Source: Leucocoprinus leucothites (Eukaryota; Basidiomycota; Agaricomycetes; Agaricales; Agaricaceae). Taken from it: a stretch of DNA of 64,000 nucleotides. The stretch's first letter is position 1; the number at the start of each line of letters is the position of its first letter. The notes under the pieces are model-generated. The model worked only from the letters and a program-made list of their open reading frames with translations. It was not told the DNA's origin and did no database searches. The translations under genes were made by a program, and so were the position numbers. Location of the stretch: the NCBI GenBank assembly GCA_013368445.1, contig JAACJO010000048.1:1-64000 (forward strand), in the 5' to 3' direction. Of the stretch, positions 36,080 through 47,544 are shown piece after piece.

Positions 36080-36495
36080 TGCTTAAATCCAGATTAAATC
36101 TGGATTGAAGATGGCATAGTCATTCAATGCCACACACTCTGTAAATCATTTTGCTTGAATCTGGATTAAATCTGGATTGAAATGTCTGGCTCTGTAATTA
36201 CCTCATTTGACTCTAGATTAAATCCAGATTGAAGCCAATGAAGTCATTCAATGTCACATGCTCTGTGGCTGATTTCATTTGAATCTGGATTTAATCTGGA
36301 TTTAAAAATGCTACACACATTGTAGATTATCTCACTTGAATCCAGATTAAATCCGGATTGAAAGCAGCAGAGCCATTCGATGCTGCACACTCTGTAACTG
36401 ACTTCATTTGAATCTGGCTTTAATCTAGATTAAATCTAGATTTAAAACAATCCAAGTGAATGAGAGTCATCATTCATGGATTAATCTAGATTGAT
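36080..36495 (+). repeat. Palindromic satellite array
   Basis: Six copies of a roughly 21-bp palindrome, AATCCAGATTAAATCTGGATT or close variants, occur at about 36088, 36158, 36211, 36280, 36339 and 36409. They alternate between about 70-bp and 55-bp spacing and are separated by related spacers (TCATTCAATGYCACACRCTC, CTCTGTAACTGACTTCATTT). The array ends TTCATGGATTAATCTAGATT. An inverted, diverged partner is at 3105-3370. It starts about 60 bp after the KDZ relic. Confidence 0.75.
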
Positions 36496-36601
36496 TTAGT
36501 CAATGACTATTACATAATGTGATTAGGTCATTACAAAATGCATACAAACATAGATGTGGGTTATTGATTAATGACCTGGATTATAGAGATATCATAAGAG
36601 G

Positions 36602-37012
36602 GTAGTCCAGTATGAACCAGACTACAATTCTGTCAAAAGAACTTTGAGTCACTAATAATAACTCAAACAACAACCATAATGGGGACCAACATAATAGTCA
36701 ATCCAAAGCTAAGGCTGGGCCATCACAACCCAGCAATAATACTTCCCAATGTGCACCAGTTAAAACCAGTACACAACAAAAAATACCCAGTACAGTCAAA
36801 TGTTATGGGTGTGGAGGTCCCCACTTTGTGAGTGACTATCCTCAATGTACAAAAAATAATACATTCCATCTTCAGGCTATACAGACTGTTGCCCCTGATG
36901 AAATGTTGTCCCACCCATTGGATAACACCAACCTCTCAGTAATAACTGAGGAGGAACTGTTATGTATATTGATTATATATAGCATTTGTTTCCTATACAA
37001 TACAAAGTCAAT
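36602..37012 (+). pseudogene. Gypsy element E1, gag fragment with zinc knuckle
   Basis: Asn/Ser/Gln-rich text leads to CYGCGGPHFVSDYPQC (36801-36848), a retroviral-type zinc knuckle in which the usual last Cys position reads Tyr. The frame continues to LNTIQTVAPDEM-like text and EELLCILIIYSI, and ends at the junction with the family-A LTR fragment at 37013. It has the same orientation as the E1 pol parts at 38.0-39.5 and 48.3-51.2 kb. Most of gag upstream of the knuckle and the 5' LTR are missing. Confidence 0.6.
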
Positions 37013-37430
37013 ATTAGCTTTACTTAAGTAATATCGCAATTATGTTTTCATCTTATTTGTTCTTGTATTTTCCTAGTTTGTTTTGACTCATTTACTTTGT
37101 CTCATTATGACTTATTATTACTTGTTTGGTTTTGTTTGTGTTTTGATGATATGTGATTATTAAATCTAGCTACACTATATTTGGACTTACCTTGTGATCT
37201 AGTCAGATGATCAAAGAAGAACTTCTACAGCTTCTTTGACAGATTGTGTCTTATATAGTTTAATTAGCATTAAGGAAGCTGTATGCTTCTCTTCTTTCAT
37301 TAGAAGCTCTTAGCCCTAGTTAATATTAGATACAGACTTGTATTGTATATAAGTCATCAACATCTACCAAGGAGAATCATTGTTTCTACTTGGCTAGATG
37401 GAGACTCAATATGAGCCTTTATCTACAAAG
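37013..37430 (-). repeat. Family-A LTR, copy 3, truncated
   Basis: A minus-orientation copy of the repeat at 1057-1692, starting TCAATATTAGCTTTACTTAA and broken off at TCTACAAAG, where the family-B LTR begins. The rest of this LTR does not resume on the other side. Confidence 0.7.
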
Positions 37431-37976
37431 TGTCAAGATTTGCAAATTACTGGTGCTTACTAAGCATGTGAAACTTATGGAGAGGTTGGTTGTTGGCTTC
37501 AGCATATGTGCTGTGCCCTTCCAATATTGCATCAACCAATTTGGTCTAGGAGGAAGATGATAGACAGTGTGAATTGGAATTCAACACTGAAGGAATAATG
37601 GACAGAGAATTCAGAGTGGAATCTTAGTTGATATTCAGAATGGGTAATACATGAGCTAGTAGTGACATATTTAAGATAATGTGAAATTGGACAAATAACA
37701 CATAAATATTGTGAAACTCACAATGCGACAATAAATGAACAAACAGATAAACGAAAAGTAAATAGACAACAACAGACATGATACGACAGAGAATGACAAA
37801 CATAAATGGAATGGTGGAAATGAATATGAGTGCAAATGAAAGGAGGATAGAATGATGAGTGGAGACAGGCTGTGAAATATTTATAGAAATGATAGATAAT
37901 GAAAAATCATGGGAATCGGAAATCAAAAAAATAGTTGGAGATCAAATCAGAGAGGTCGCCATCGCAGATCATGACA
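37431..37976 (-). repeat. Family-B solo LTR, copy C, without target duplication
   Basis: 546 bp with TGTCAAGATTTGCA at the left and TGCA-like/TGACA at the right end, the same family as copies A, B and D. Left flank CAAAG and right flank TCTGC differ. The left flank is family-A LTR and the right flank is E1 internal sequence, so it is a recombination product rather than a simple solo LTR. Confidence 0.8.
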
Positions 37977-37989
37977 TCTGCATGGAATA

Positions 37990-39488
37990 GAACTTGCACT
38001 TCCAAAGAAATGTGCTTTCAAACAGGACCCATTTTTGATAGTAAAGTACTATTATCTCAAACTCTCAGACTTTCTTCACAGGTGGGGAGATCAAAAAGAG
38101 TATGATAAGATGCTTGCAAAAGACTCACTAATTCAATGGGGCAACCCATATGTCCAACATATCAGCTGGCTACTAAACAGCTGCTATAACATAATATATA
38201 CAACAAGAGACTTTACCTGGACTCCCAAACAACAATTCATGATCTGTCAAACTGAATGTGGAAATTTTGGAATACTAGACTGTCATACTGGAGTACCTAT
38301 GTCCCTCTTGAAGAACAGGCTTGAAACCCTAAATTTGATGTTATCAATTGGTGCTACAGGAATGTTGAAAGGATAATATGAAGCTCACCTTGAAGGAGTC
38401 AAAGACTTATACTCAATATACCCTTCTGGGTGTACTGACATCAAGGAAATCTCAGATGAAGAAGGTCCATTCTTGAAAACCATCAATACCAAATATGGAT
38501 TGGAATTATTTGGACAACAGGTCAAAATGGGGACTTATCCTTCCATTCAAAGGAATTGAACTGCTTGAAAAGACTTGGCTTGATCAGTTCTGAGACCCCT
38601 TGTTGCTGTGGTGAAAATCAATGGTCATCCAGCTCAAGCACTGCTAGACTCTGGATCACTAGGAGACTTCATGTCAACTAGGCTTGCACAACAACTTGGC
38701 ATTCAAAAAGTTGAATCATCTAATCCTGTAAATGTTCAAATGGCAGTGCAAGGATCACGAACAAAAGTGAAATATGGAACAAAAGCATGGATCACTTACC
38801 AGCAAGTCAATGAGGAACAATATTTTGATATCATTAATCTGTCAAACTACAATCCCATCCTTGGAACACCATTCCTATACCAACATCATGTCAGTATCAG
38901 TATTGATCCTCCAACAGTATTAATAGGCAGTAAAGAAGCTTTACCATTGAAAGGTGACCATATCACTAGGTTGTCATCCAACATGATGGCTGTTGTTGAA
39001 GACCAGCTAGAGCATGTGTGCCAGCAACTTTGTGGGTGTGCTGCAAAGCTATGTCTTGATACAGCACACACTCCATTACCACCTCTTCATGAAATTAACC
39101 ATGAGATACCCCTCATTGAACCTGAAAAGCAATATTCATGGCCACCATCCAGATGTCCTGAGGCCTTTGGGAAACTCTGGAAAGAGAAAAGGAAGGCTTA
39201 CCTTAACTTAGGAAGGTGGATCTTGAAATCTGTTTGTAATGCAGTCCCAATGCTTCTGATTCCAGAACCAGCTAAAAACAGCGAGCCACCAAAGCTACAA
39301 ACAGTTGTGGACCTATGTGAACAGAATCTGAATACCTGTAAGTTGTCATCACCTTTGCCTGAGATCAATGGAATCTTACAAAGTGTGGCTAGGGCCCGAT
39401 ATCAGTCATCTATAGATCTTGCTGATGCATATGAGCAAATCTGAGTTCGACCAGATCATGTTGAGTGAACTGCAATGATAACCCCTGG
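37990..39488 (+). pseudogene. Gypsy element E1, protease and start of reverse transcriptase
   Basis: The ORF 38035-38376 (FLHRWGDQKEYDKMLAKDSL...) and text up to KTINTKYGLELF belong to the region between the zinc knuckle and protease. The ORF 38608-39444 holds the retropepsin motif LLDSGSLGDFM (38644-38676), the linker LSNYNPILGTPFLYQH and the first reverse-transcriptase blocks (QTVVDLCEQNLNTCKLSSPL, RYQSSIDLADAYEQI). The frame then runs through two TGA codons (39442, 39469), both where Arg is usual, to AMITPG at 39488. There the inner element starts. The same frame resumes at 48301. It encodes the replication enzymes of a Ty3/gypsy retrotransposon; now inactive. Confidence 0.8.
39484..39488 (+). 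repeat. Target-site duplication CCTGG, left copy
   Basis: CCTGG at 39484-39488 is repeated at 48296-48300, directly outside the two LTRs of the inner element. Taking out one copy and the element restores an uninterrupted E1 reading frame. Confidence 0.9.
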
Positions 39489-40185
39489 TGTTATAAACGT
39501 CGACCTGATTGACGCTCATTGTGACTTAATCATCCTAGATGCCAACACAGCCACCAGGACCAAGACTGCGGTTCTAGATTGGGAAGAATACGTTGGAAAG
39601 TTTGATGTGGAAGAAGAACGATTCGATGTTGATTGGGACGAGTATAATTGGACGGACGTGATTAGGAGGATCAGGAGGAACAGTTTCGCTGTTTGATTGC
39701 TATGGACTAACAGGACTGATTAACAGACAATGATGGTTTCAAGGACATCGCGTTTGGATTTGAACTATTAGATATCTAACTATGATAGCTGTTACATCGG
39801 CGGACAGATACATATTTATCAGAATCGTGATAGTGATTTTCGAACTTGTAGTTGTAGTTTCATAGTTTGATATCGTTTCATCTAGTCAGTATTTAAGAAC
39901 TTGTATTTGGAAGATTAAACGCAAGTTTAATCTTTCCTTTGTTTCCCGGACTACTTGTGTTTACTCGCCTTGCCTTGAATTTACTTGTATCATTGTTGTT
40001 GTCTCGAACCTCGCACTACCTTAGACTTACCTCAAGTCTTCTTGGCCTTCTCTTACTGAGCTTTCGAGAATACTCAAGCTTATTAATTGAAGTAGGTTAA
40101 AGACCAGTTAGCCGCTGTCTTACATAACCCAATCACGTGTTGTGACACGTGACGTTACTAGGTGCTCTGACTGTAAATCTTAACA
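39489..40185 (+). repeat. 5' LTR of inner chromodomain gypsy element (697 bp)
   Basis: Starts TGTTATAAACGTCGACC, ends AAATCTTAACA and is collinear with 47599-48295. I counted 12 differences by eye (about 1.7%), all transitions, 10 of them CG versus TG/CA. The first about 200 bp are an open frame (DLIDAHCDLIILDANTATRT...), acid-rich, also open in the 3' LTR. Confidence 0.95.
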
Positions 40186-40730
40186 ATAAGATTAAACTTC
40201 CTACTGTGCCGATTCCAGTAGTACCCCCACAACAAACCCATCCCGTTTGGTTCTCATTGCCTAGTTGCTGTGCCATCCGACATCTCTTACGAGCTAGTAT
40301 TGCTTCGCGCTACACTCAAAGAAATCCTTGGGCTAGTATTGCTTCGCACTACACCCAAGAAGAACACTGAACCGATCTATAACCGGCAAGCCTCTGATTA
40401 GGAATCACGCCCGAGAGTTATACATCACCCCTGGCACATGCCAAAGAACTGACCTGATTCCTTGCATACAAACTACGAAGGCAGCCAATCAGAAGAGTCC
40501 GACCACGAGAGTCCGACTAGTAGACTAACATCATCGGAAGAACCCGAATCACCATCGTGGATCAGCGAGATCAATGATCAAACAGAAAACTACTCAGATT
40601 ACGAATCTGATGAAAATCCAAATTCATCAAACTCTATCGATTCTATTTTTAGAACTAATATCACCCCTGATACACAACAATGTATAATTGAATTAATACT
40701 CGAATGACACCCATCAATCGTTGTTCGTGA
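40186..40730 (+). other. Leader of the inner element with a 39-bp spaced repeat
   Basis: The presumed primer-binding region starts ATAAGATTAAACTTCC; I cannot match it to a tRNA. The word GCTAGTATTGCTTCGC occurs twice (40293 and 40332). An 81-codon acid/Ser-rich open frame (40462-40707, ESDHESPTSRLTSSEEPESP) lies just before gag in another frame and has no ATG at its start. Confidence 0.55.
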
Positions 40731-42566
40731 ATGTCCGATAGCTCATCTTCCAACAATCATAGAAGAGCAAACCCCCCACACCTCGCAGCATGCCTCTCTA
40801 AACAATTCCGAAGTCATTTTCAACCAGAAAGTGAACCTGAACAACCAACCGAACCCCAAGAATCTCAAAACAACTCCCCAACTGAATCCCGAGAGTCTCA
40901 AAACACTCTCTTCTCACAACAACTCCCCAACCTTCCAACCCCTCCAACAAAACCATCTTTACTCCCAGCCATCCAAAGACAAAGAAGCAGACACTACGAA
41001 GAAGAACACACAGCCAACCTCAACAAAACCTTTGCTAGACTTGAAAACTTCCACCAAACAGAACCCCCTACAATCCAAACCAAACCAATTGAAACCCAAG
41101 AAATGCCTTTACAAGGATCTTCCACCGTTACCGCCCATTCACAATCAGAATCCGAAACCTCTTACAGATCACAAAGAGAAGGATCACCAATGGAATCCAA
41201 TGAACCTTATAGAGGATCCGAAACCTTGGCAGCAAATACATTTGGATATAGGGCAAACAATCCAGAATACAACATCTATCAACCAATGCAAAGTTCCAAA
41301 GGGAAAGGACTGCCTGGAAATCCAGACGGAGGAGGAGGCGGAGGAGGAGGTGGAGGAGGAGGAGGAGGAGGAGGAGGTGGAGGAGGATTCTTTGGACAAC
41401 CACAACAACACAACCCACAAAACAACTACAGAGGAATTAAATATGACCTACCCAAAGAGTTCAATGGCACTGCTCAGGATTACCAAAGATGGAAAGAGCA
41501 ACTTTCGCTCTACTTCTTGGCAAACCGTGATCAACTCCCATCCGATCACGACATCATCATCTGTGCACTCTACAACATGGGAGAAGGAGTAAGTTTCTGG
41601 CGAAGAGATTTCCTTACCCATCACATGCAAAACGGAGTACCTACCTTCGGTTCTGCCGAAGCATTTTGGCAAGCCCTGGATCAATCATTCTTACCCTTCA
41701 ACGAAAGCAAAAGTTTCCTCAGAAAATGGCTTGCACTCAAACAATTGCAAAGACCCGTCGAAACCTATATCATGGAGTTCAGAATCCTGGCTAACCGAGC
41801 CGGAGTCAGAGAAACCCAACAACTCATTCATCAATTCCGAGAAGGTCTTGACCCGAGCATTGCAATCTGAGCTATTTCAAAACATCCAGGAAACAACTTG
41901 GAGGAATGGCTCATGGCGGCATGCACAGCGGAAGAAACTGAAAGAATGGAGGCAGACTATTATCGAAGACACCCCCAGATATACTCCTGAAGAAAGATGG
42001 CAAAACCAAAAAGGTGTAATCATTACCAGAGTCAAGGCTACATCCCGCCCCAACCTAGTAGAGACCTGAATGCGATGGACGTCGATGCTATGGAAGCATT
42101 ACTTCAGAACTTCGCGATTTCTCAAGGCTACCAACAAAACGATGATTCATTGTCTGATGAAAGCGAAGATGACGATGAAGATCATCAAGAAAACGTTAAG
42201 CAGTCAATCTTACAAGCATTCGATATGATCCTTTCTTCCCGTCAGAAGGAAAACCTCAGAAAAGGAACGTGCTTCGAATGTGAGCAAACAGGACACTTTG
42301 CTTGAGACTGTCCCAAGCGTAAAGCACGCCTTTCAAAAATCCCATGAAACTCCCAATCCAAGAATGCCAAACATAAGCGACCTGTATCACCTAGGAAACC
42401 ACGCGATAATGACAAGAAGAACCAGAGACGCTTCCAAAGCATGCAACTTAACGAAATCATCCAAAGCATCCCTGACGACAAAGAAGTTGTAAACGTCTAC
42501 AACGAGCATGCAGATCAACCCGGATTCATCCATCGAGAAATCCAGGATTTTGTCTCAGACGATTAG
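40731..42566 (+). pseudogene. Gag of the inner element
   Basis: Starts MSDSSSSNNHRRANPPH; Ser/Pro/Gln-rich N-terminus; a run of more than 20 Gly (41328-41390); then the capsid-like block YDLPKEFNGTAQDYQRWKEQ to LIHQFREGLDPSIAI, typical of Retrotrans_gag. After two stops follow ALLQNFAISQGYQQ, an acidic stretch and the zinc knuckle CFECEQTGHFA-x-DCP (about 42271-42312). In-frame stops are TGA at 41868, 41988, 42303 and 42345. Each sits where CGA (Arg) is expected; the one in the knuckle is the very conserved Arg before DCP. The frame ends at TAG 42564. Pol overlaps in the -1 frame. Gag would form the particle and bind RNA. Confidence 0.85.
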
Positions 42567-45500
42567 CATCCACGTCTAATTCATCAAAACCCTCTACCGG
42601 ACAGTGCACACCCTCTTATTTATCCTCTCGATCATCAACCCCAGATTCAAACAGACCTATTTATTTTTCGAATGGACTACAGAATGATAGTTACCCCAGA
42701 CCAAAGCCCCCGACCAGACTCTCTTATTTAAATGAAGTTTCCCTTACCCCCATGCAATCCAACACTCTTTATCTTCCCCTCAAAGTGCACCTACCCGAGA
42801 GAACCGTGGATACTTTAGCACTCCTTGATTCAGGAGCAGGAACTGATCTTATTGACCAAGATCTCGCAAACGAATGGAAACTTCCGAGAAGAAAACTTCC
42901 AAAACCACTTGCCATCAGGAATGGAGACGGATCAGTTGTAGAAAACACATCCATCACCGATTACGTAGTAATCGAAACTACCGTTTACGGAAAACGAATC
43001 AAAACCAATGTGATCGTCACAAACCTAGGACGACCACGAATAATCTATGGAATCCCATGGTTTTCAAGACACAACCCTGACGTAGATTGGACCAAGAAGA
43101 CCCTTTCTTGGCGATCCTACCTTGAAAACCAAGAATTTACTACTTTACTAGATTCAGCATTTCCCGACACAATCGGACTGGATGAATTCAATCTGTCAGA
43201 CAAAGACTTCATCGAATTCAATGCCAAAACATCACACTCTCAGACATTCGCCCAACAACATGGAGAAAAGAAAGAAACCAATCCCACAAAAATCATACCC
43301 AATTATCTTCACGAATTCCTCAACCTCTTCAGCGAAAAGAAAAGCGAACGATTCCCACCATCTCGAACCTATGATCACAAAATCGAGATGAAACCATCTT
43401 TCCAACCCAAAGCTTTTCCCTCATACAAGTTATCGTATGGAGAGACCCTTGAACTCGACAAATTCTTAGAAGAAAATCTACGAAAGGGATACATTCGACC
43501 ATCGAAGTCACCAATGGCTTCTCCTTTCTTCTTTGTATCCAAGAAAAACAGATCTTTGAGACCATGTCAAGACTATCGATACCTCAATGAACATACCATC
43601 AAAAATGCCTATCCAATCCCTAGTATCCAATCAATACTCGACCGACTTCAAGGATTGAAATATTTCACAGCACTCGACGTATGACTTGGATACAACAACA
43701 TTCGCATTTTTGATGGAGATCAATGGAAAGGAGCTTTCCGTACACATAAAGGGTTATTCGAACCCACCGTTATGTTCTTTGGAATGTGCAATAGCCCAGC
43801 AACATTCCAAAACATGATGGACACCATCCTCGCTCCTCTCATTCATCAAAATAAGGTTATCATATATATGGACGATGTGTTGATTCATGCAAAAACAAAA
43901 CAGGAACTACAAGAAATCACCCGCCAAGTATTTGATATTTTCCGAAAACATGATCTCTATCTCAAAGCAGAGAAATGTGATTTCGAAAAAGAAAAATTGG
44001 CATACCTAGGATTCATAATTTCACCAGACAAAGTACGCATGGACCCGATAAAACTCAAAGGAATAGTGGATTGGCCAATACCCAAGAATCCACAAGATAT
44101 TCGCAAATTTATTGGTTTTTGCAACTTCTACCGAAAATTCATATGAAATTATGCCCACTACGCAGCTCCTCTCAATGCCCTCCTTCGCAAAAATCAACCA
44201 TTTCAATGGAATTCAGAAGCTCAATCATCTTTCGACACTCTCAAGAAGAAATTTCTACAAGAACCTGTTCTCATAACCCCTGATCCAACTAAACCCTTTG
44301 AAATACAAACCGACGCTTCAAATCACACATCAGGCGCAGTTTTACTTCAAAAGGATTCGAATGGTATCATGCACCCATGTTTCTTCCATTCAAAAGGATT
44401 TTCACCTACCGAAAAACGTTACCACACTTCCGAACAAGAATTCCTAGCAATCATCCGCACACTGCAAGAATGGCGACACTACATTGATGGCTCACCACAC
44501 GAAACTGTTGTATGGACAGATCATGACAATATCATCCATTGGGCTAAACCATCAAAGTTATCCTGACGGACAATTCGATGGTCCGCCCTCATCAGTGCCC
44601 ATAAAGTCAAGATTCACCATATTGCCGGCATCAAAAATGTCGCGGCTGATGCACTCTCATGCCGACCCGACCACGTCACCGAAGAAGAAGAAAAACCGCA
44701 AGCGGCCATTCCTGCCCATATGTTTGATACATCATCTTTCCCACCAATGGACGTTGATATCCTTGATCCAGAAATCAAAGAATCACTCCCAACGAAACCC
44801 GATGGCTCACCCCACATTGACGAAAAAGGACGTTTCACACTCCCCACCAACAACACATTCAAGAAGCATTTACTCCAACGAGTACACGATGCTCCAGCAG
44901 CAGGACACCCTGGTACAACTGAAACCATACGCAAACTAGAAGAATACGTTACATGGCCTGGAATGAGAGCTTTTGTCAAGAACTACGTGAAAGGATGCCC
45001 CATCTGTCAACAACACAAAATCAACAGACGGCCTTTCAAGCCCCCACTCCAACCCATTAAAGGACCATGCTCTCTTCGACTGTTTGCACAAATAGCTATG
45101 GATCTCATCACCGATCTTCCAGAAGTTGATGGATTTGACTCTATTTTGTCCATAGTGGACCACGGACTCACAAAAGGGATAATTATAGTACCAACATGAA
45201 AAGAAGCCACTGCAGATCACATCTCTGATCTGTTAATTAAAAACGTCTTCTCGCGTTTTGGAACCCCAGACAAAATTATCTCAGATTGAGACCCTAGATT
45301 CGTTGCTAAATCTGTCCAAGCTCTGTTCAAGAAGCTAGGAATAGAACATGCACGATCTACTGCATACCACCCTCAATCCGATGGTACCACCGAACGCTTC
45401 AACCAAGAAATCGAAATGTACCTTTCTGCTTACTGCTCCAAGAACGCACTTGACTGGCCAAAGAAACTACCCCTCGTCGAATTCGCACACAACTCCAGAA

Positions 45501-46140
45501 CTCATTCAAATTGATCACAAACACCCTTCAAACTGATGTACGGCCACCCCCTCAAAGCTTTCCCAACTGATCAAGAACCAACGAATAATCTGGCGACTGA
45601 AGACCGCATTGACTGGATAAAGAATATCCGCATCGCCGCACAAGATTCGCATGAGAAAGCAAGGCAAACTATGACCGAACGTATCAAAGGTCCACTCCCA
45701 AAACTAGAAGTAGGACAAAAGGTCTGGCTGGATTCACACAACCTCCCTATTCGAGCACCATCAAGAAAACTATCAGCGAAATGCGTAGGACCTTTCGAAA
45801 TCACAAAGAAGCTTGGACCCATGAACTATGAACTAAAATTACCCAAATCATGGAGAGTTCATCCCCGCTTCCACGTAGGACTCCTATGGCCAGTAACTGA
45901 GAACGACAAATACGGAAATCATTTCGAGAACCCACCACCTGATCTAATAGAAGGAGAAGAAGAATGGGAAGTTGAAGACGTTGTTCGCCATCGCAAAACA
46001 CGCCACAGAAAGATCGAATATCTGATACAGTACATTGGAAAGGATACCCTAATTCAGAACGGACATGGCAGCCTGCAGATACCCTAAAGAATGCACAGGA
46101 GATGCTAGACACATATAAACAGCATCACAAACTTCGTTGA
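42550..46140 (+). pseudogene. Pol of the inner element: PR-RT-RNaseH-INT-chromodomain
   Basis: The frame, -1 to gag, is open from before the gag stop. Protease LLDSGAGTDLID (about 42824). RT from KSPMASPFFFVSKKN (43507) through YMDD (43865-43876). RNase H TDASNHTSGAVLLQ (about 44310) and WTDHDNIIHW. Integrase HHCC with CPICQQHK (about 44997), then MDLITDLPEVDGFD, SD-x-DPRF and AYHPQSDGTTERFNQEIEMY (DDE). C-terminal chromodomain from WEVEDVVRHRKTRHRKIEYL (about 45967). TGA stops at 43682, 44144, 44564, 45197, 45287 and 45512; a one-base frameshift in the chromodomain near 46035, after which the usual GYP-x-SE-x-TW text continues in another frame. The chromodomain (binding methylated histone tails to guide integration) places it among chromoviruses of Ty3/gypsy. 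Confidence 0.9.
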
Positions 46141-46152
46141 AAAACCAGAATC

Positions 46153-47544
46153 ATGCAACATCTCATTCCAAACACCACCCCAGAACCATACACCTACCAA
46201 TCCAACACACCCCTAGTACCACTTCGCAAATCAGACATCATGTCTAACTCCGGTCATTTATCTCCACGCCCTCCAACATATACCTCGCCTGGAACAGGAA
46301 CGAGCTATGTCGTTGCCCCTCCAGTCACGACCATCGCACAGTCTGTTGCCTCAATTTCGGAAGATTCCCCACCAGAGGAAATCTACACCGACCCCACTAG
46401 AGCCATTCGAACCTTCCAACTCTACGACGCCCCCTTCACTGAAGCTAGGGCCACTCTCCATGAAGATTCACTTGATGCTGTCCAGTTCGACCTATTCAGG
46501 GAGGACTGGACTACTCTCTTATTTCTTAAACACACATTGCTCCACCACTCGTATTTCTTCAAGTGTCACGTTAACTCACTTCGCCGAACTGTCGAATCAC
46601 CTGTCATTAGGAAAATCATATCAGCGGCTGAACAAGCGCTTCACGCTTTCCCAAAGGCTCCAGATCCAAGTGAGCCTAGCGAGACTCGACAAGGATCTGA
46701 ACTTCCTACTCTCCAGTACCCAGATGGACCCGATGATGGAACCAATGGAGTTCCCAATGAACTTCCTGATGTGGATCGACCTGACCCTCCTCAGAGAACG
46801 GAACAGACTGGAACAGATGATTGTGGACTATGATTGCCACAAACAAAACCCGACTCTATTCCCACCCCCGAAAGTACTACACAGAGAGAATACTGCGCAA
46901 TCTGTAGGGTCGATGGTCATTTCGTGGACCAATGCGAACATTATACCTGCCACTACTGCCGACACTCTGCCCCTGGACATCTCGGAAGATACTGCTTCCT
47001 CAACAAACAACGAGCATGTACCACCCGAGAATTCGCACAGGTCTTACAACGACGAGCCATTGCAAAGTTCCCACAATTACACCTCTTTCCCCTCTCCTCA
47101 TTCATCAGCGGAGTCTCTGATCGAGAACGACGATGGCTCAAACCTATCCTTACCCACAAACATCCATCCCAAGTATTTAGACCCGGAGACCTCCCCTTAC
47201 CTTCTTCCCGAAGCACTCCGACTCAAGAAGTCTGTCCAATCCAACCCATTCGACGTCAACGACAAAGGAAAAATGAAGTCTTCCTCCACGTGGGACTCGA
47301 CTCAACAGACGCAAGTAGAACACGAGTTCTACCACCGCGTTCTCCAGCTCGCCCGACTCCTGACACTAGACATACGCATTACCAAATGCCTCGCCGTCGA
47401 CCTCATACCCAACGCCACCTCAGACCTCGACGAGTCTCAGATGGAGGTTATGATCATAGGGACGCTTATGGAGAAGAGTATGATGACCCCTACAATGACG
47501 TCGCAATTGCCAACATCACTGGAGAGCCCTATGGAGATTACTGA
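46153..47544 (+). pseudogene. Accessory ORF3 of the inner element with two zinc knuckles
   Basis: A frame of about 464 codons between pol and the 3' LTR, broken once by TGA at 46831. The N-terminal half is Pro/Ser/Thr-rich with a helical block (RATLHEDSLDAVQFDLFRED, VNSLRRTVESPVIRKIISAA). The C-terminal half has CAICRVDGHFVDQC and CHYCRHSAPGHLGRYC (about 46903-46995), that is C-x2-C-x4-H-x4-C and C-x2-C-x6-H-x4-C, then RRWLKPILTHKHP, a basic region (QPIRRQRQRKNE) and an acidic tail DDPYNDVAIANITGEPYGD. No signal peptide or membrane segment, so not an envelope protein. A nucleic-acid chaperone or second nucleocapsid is inference. A 499-codon frame overlaps it in another phase (46307-47806). 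Confidence 0.7.

Noticed and set aside
37013..37430. 5' LTR of gypsy element E1
   Set aside because: It is in the opposite orientation to E1 gag and pol, so it is a separate insertion or rearranged piece.
39475..39696. Independent 73-codon gene at the left LTR
   Set aside because: It is E1 RT sequence (MITPG) running by chance frame into the LTR-encoded acidic frame.
41128..41420. Minus-strand Leu/Ser-rich ORFs in gag
   Set aside because: Antisense of the poly-Gly (GGA/GGT) run; low-complexity shadow.
46153..47544. Envelope gene (retrovirus-like element)
   Set aside because: No signal peptide, no transmembrane segment, no glycoprotein-like Cys pattern; zinc knuckles indicate a nucleic-acid-binding protein.
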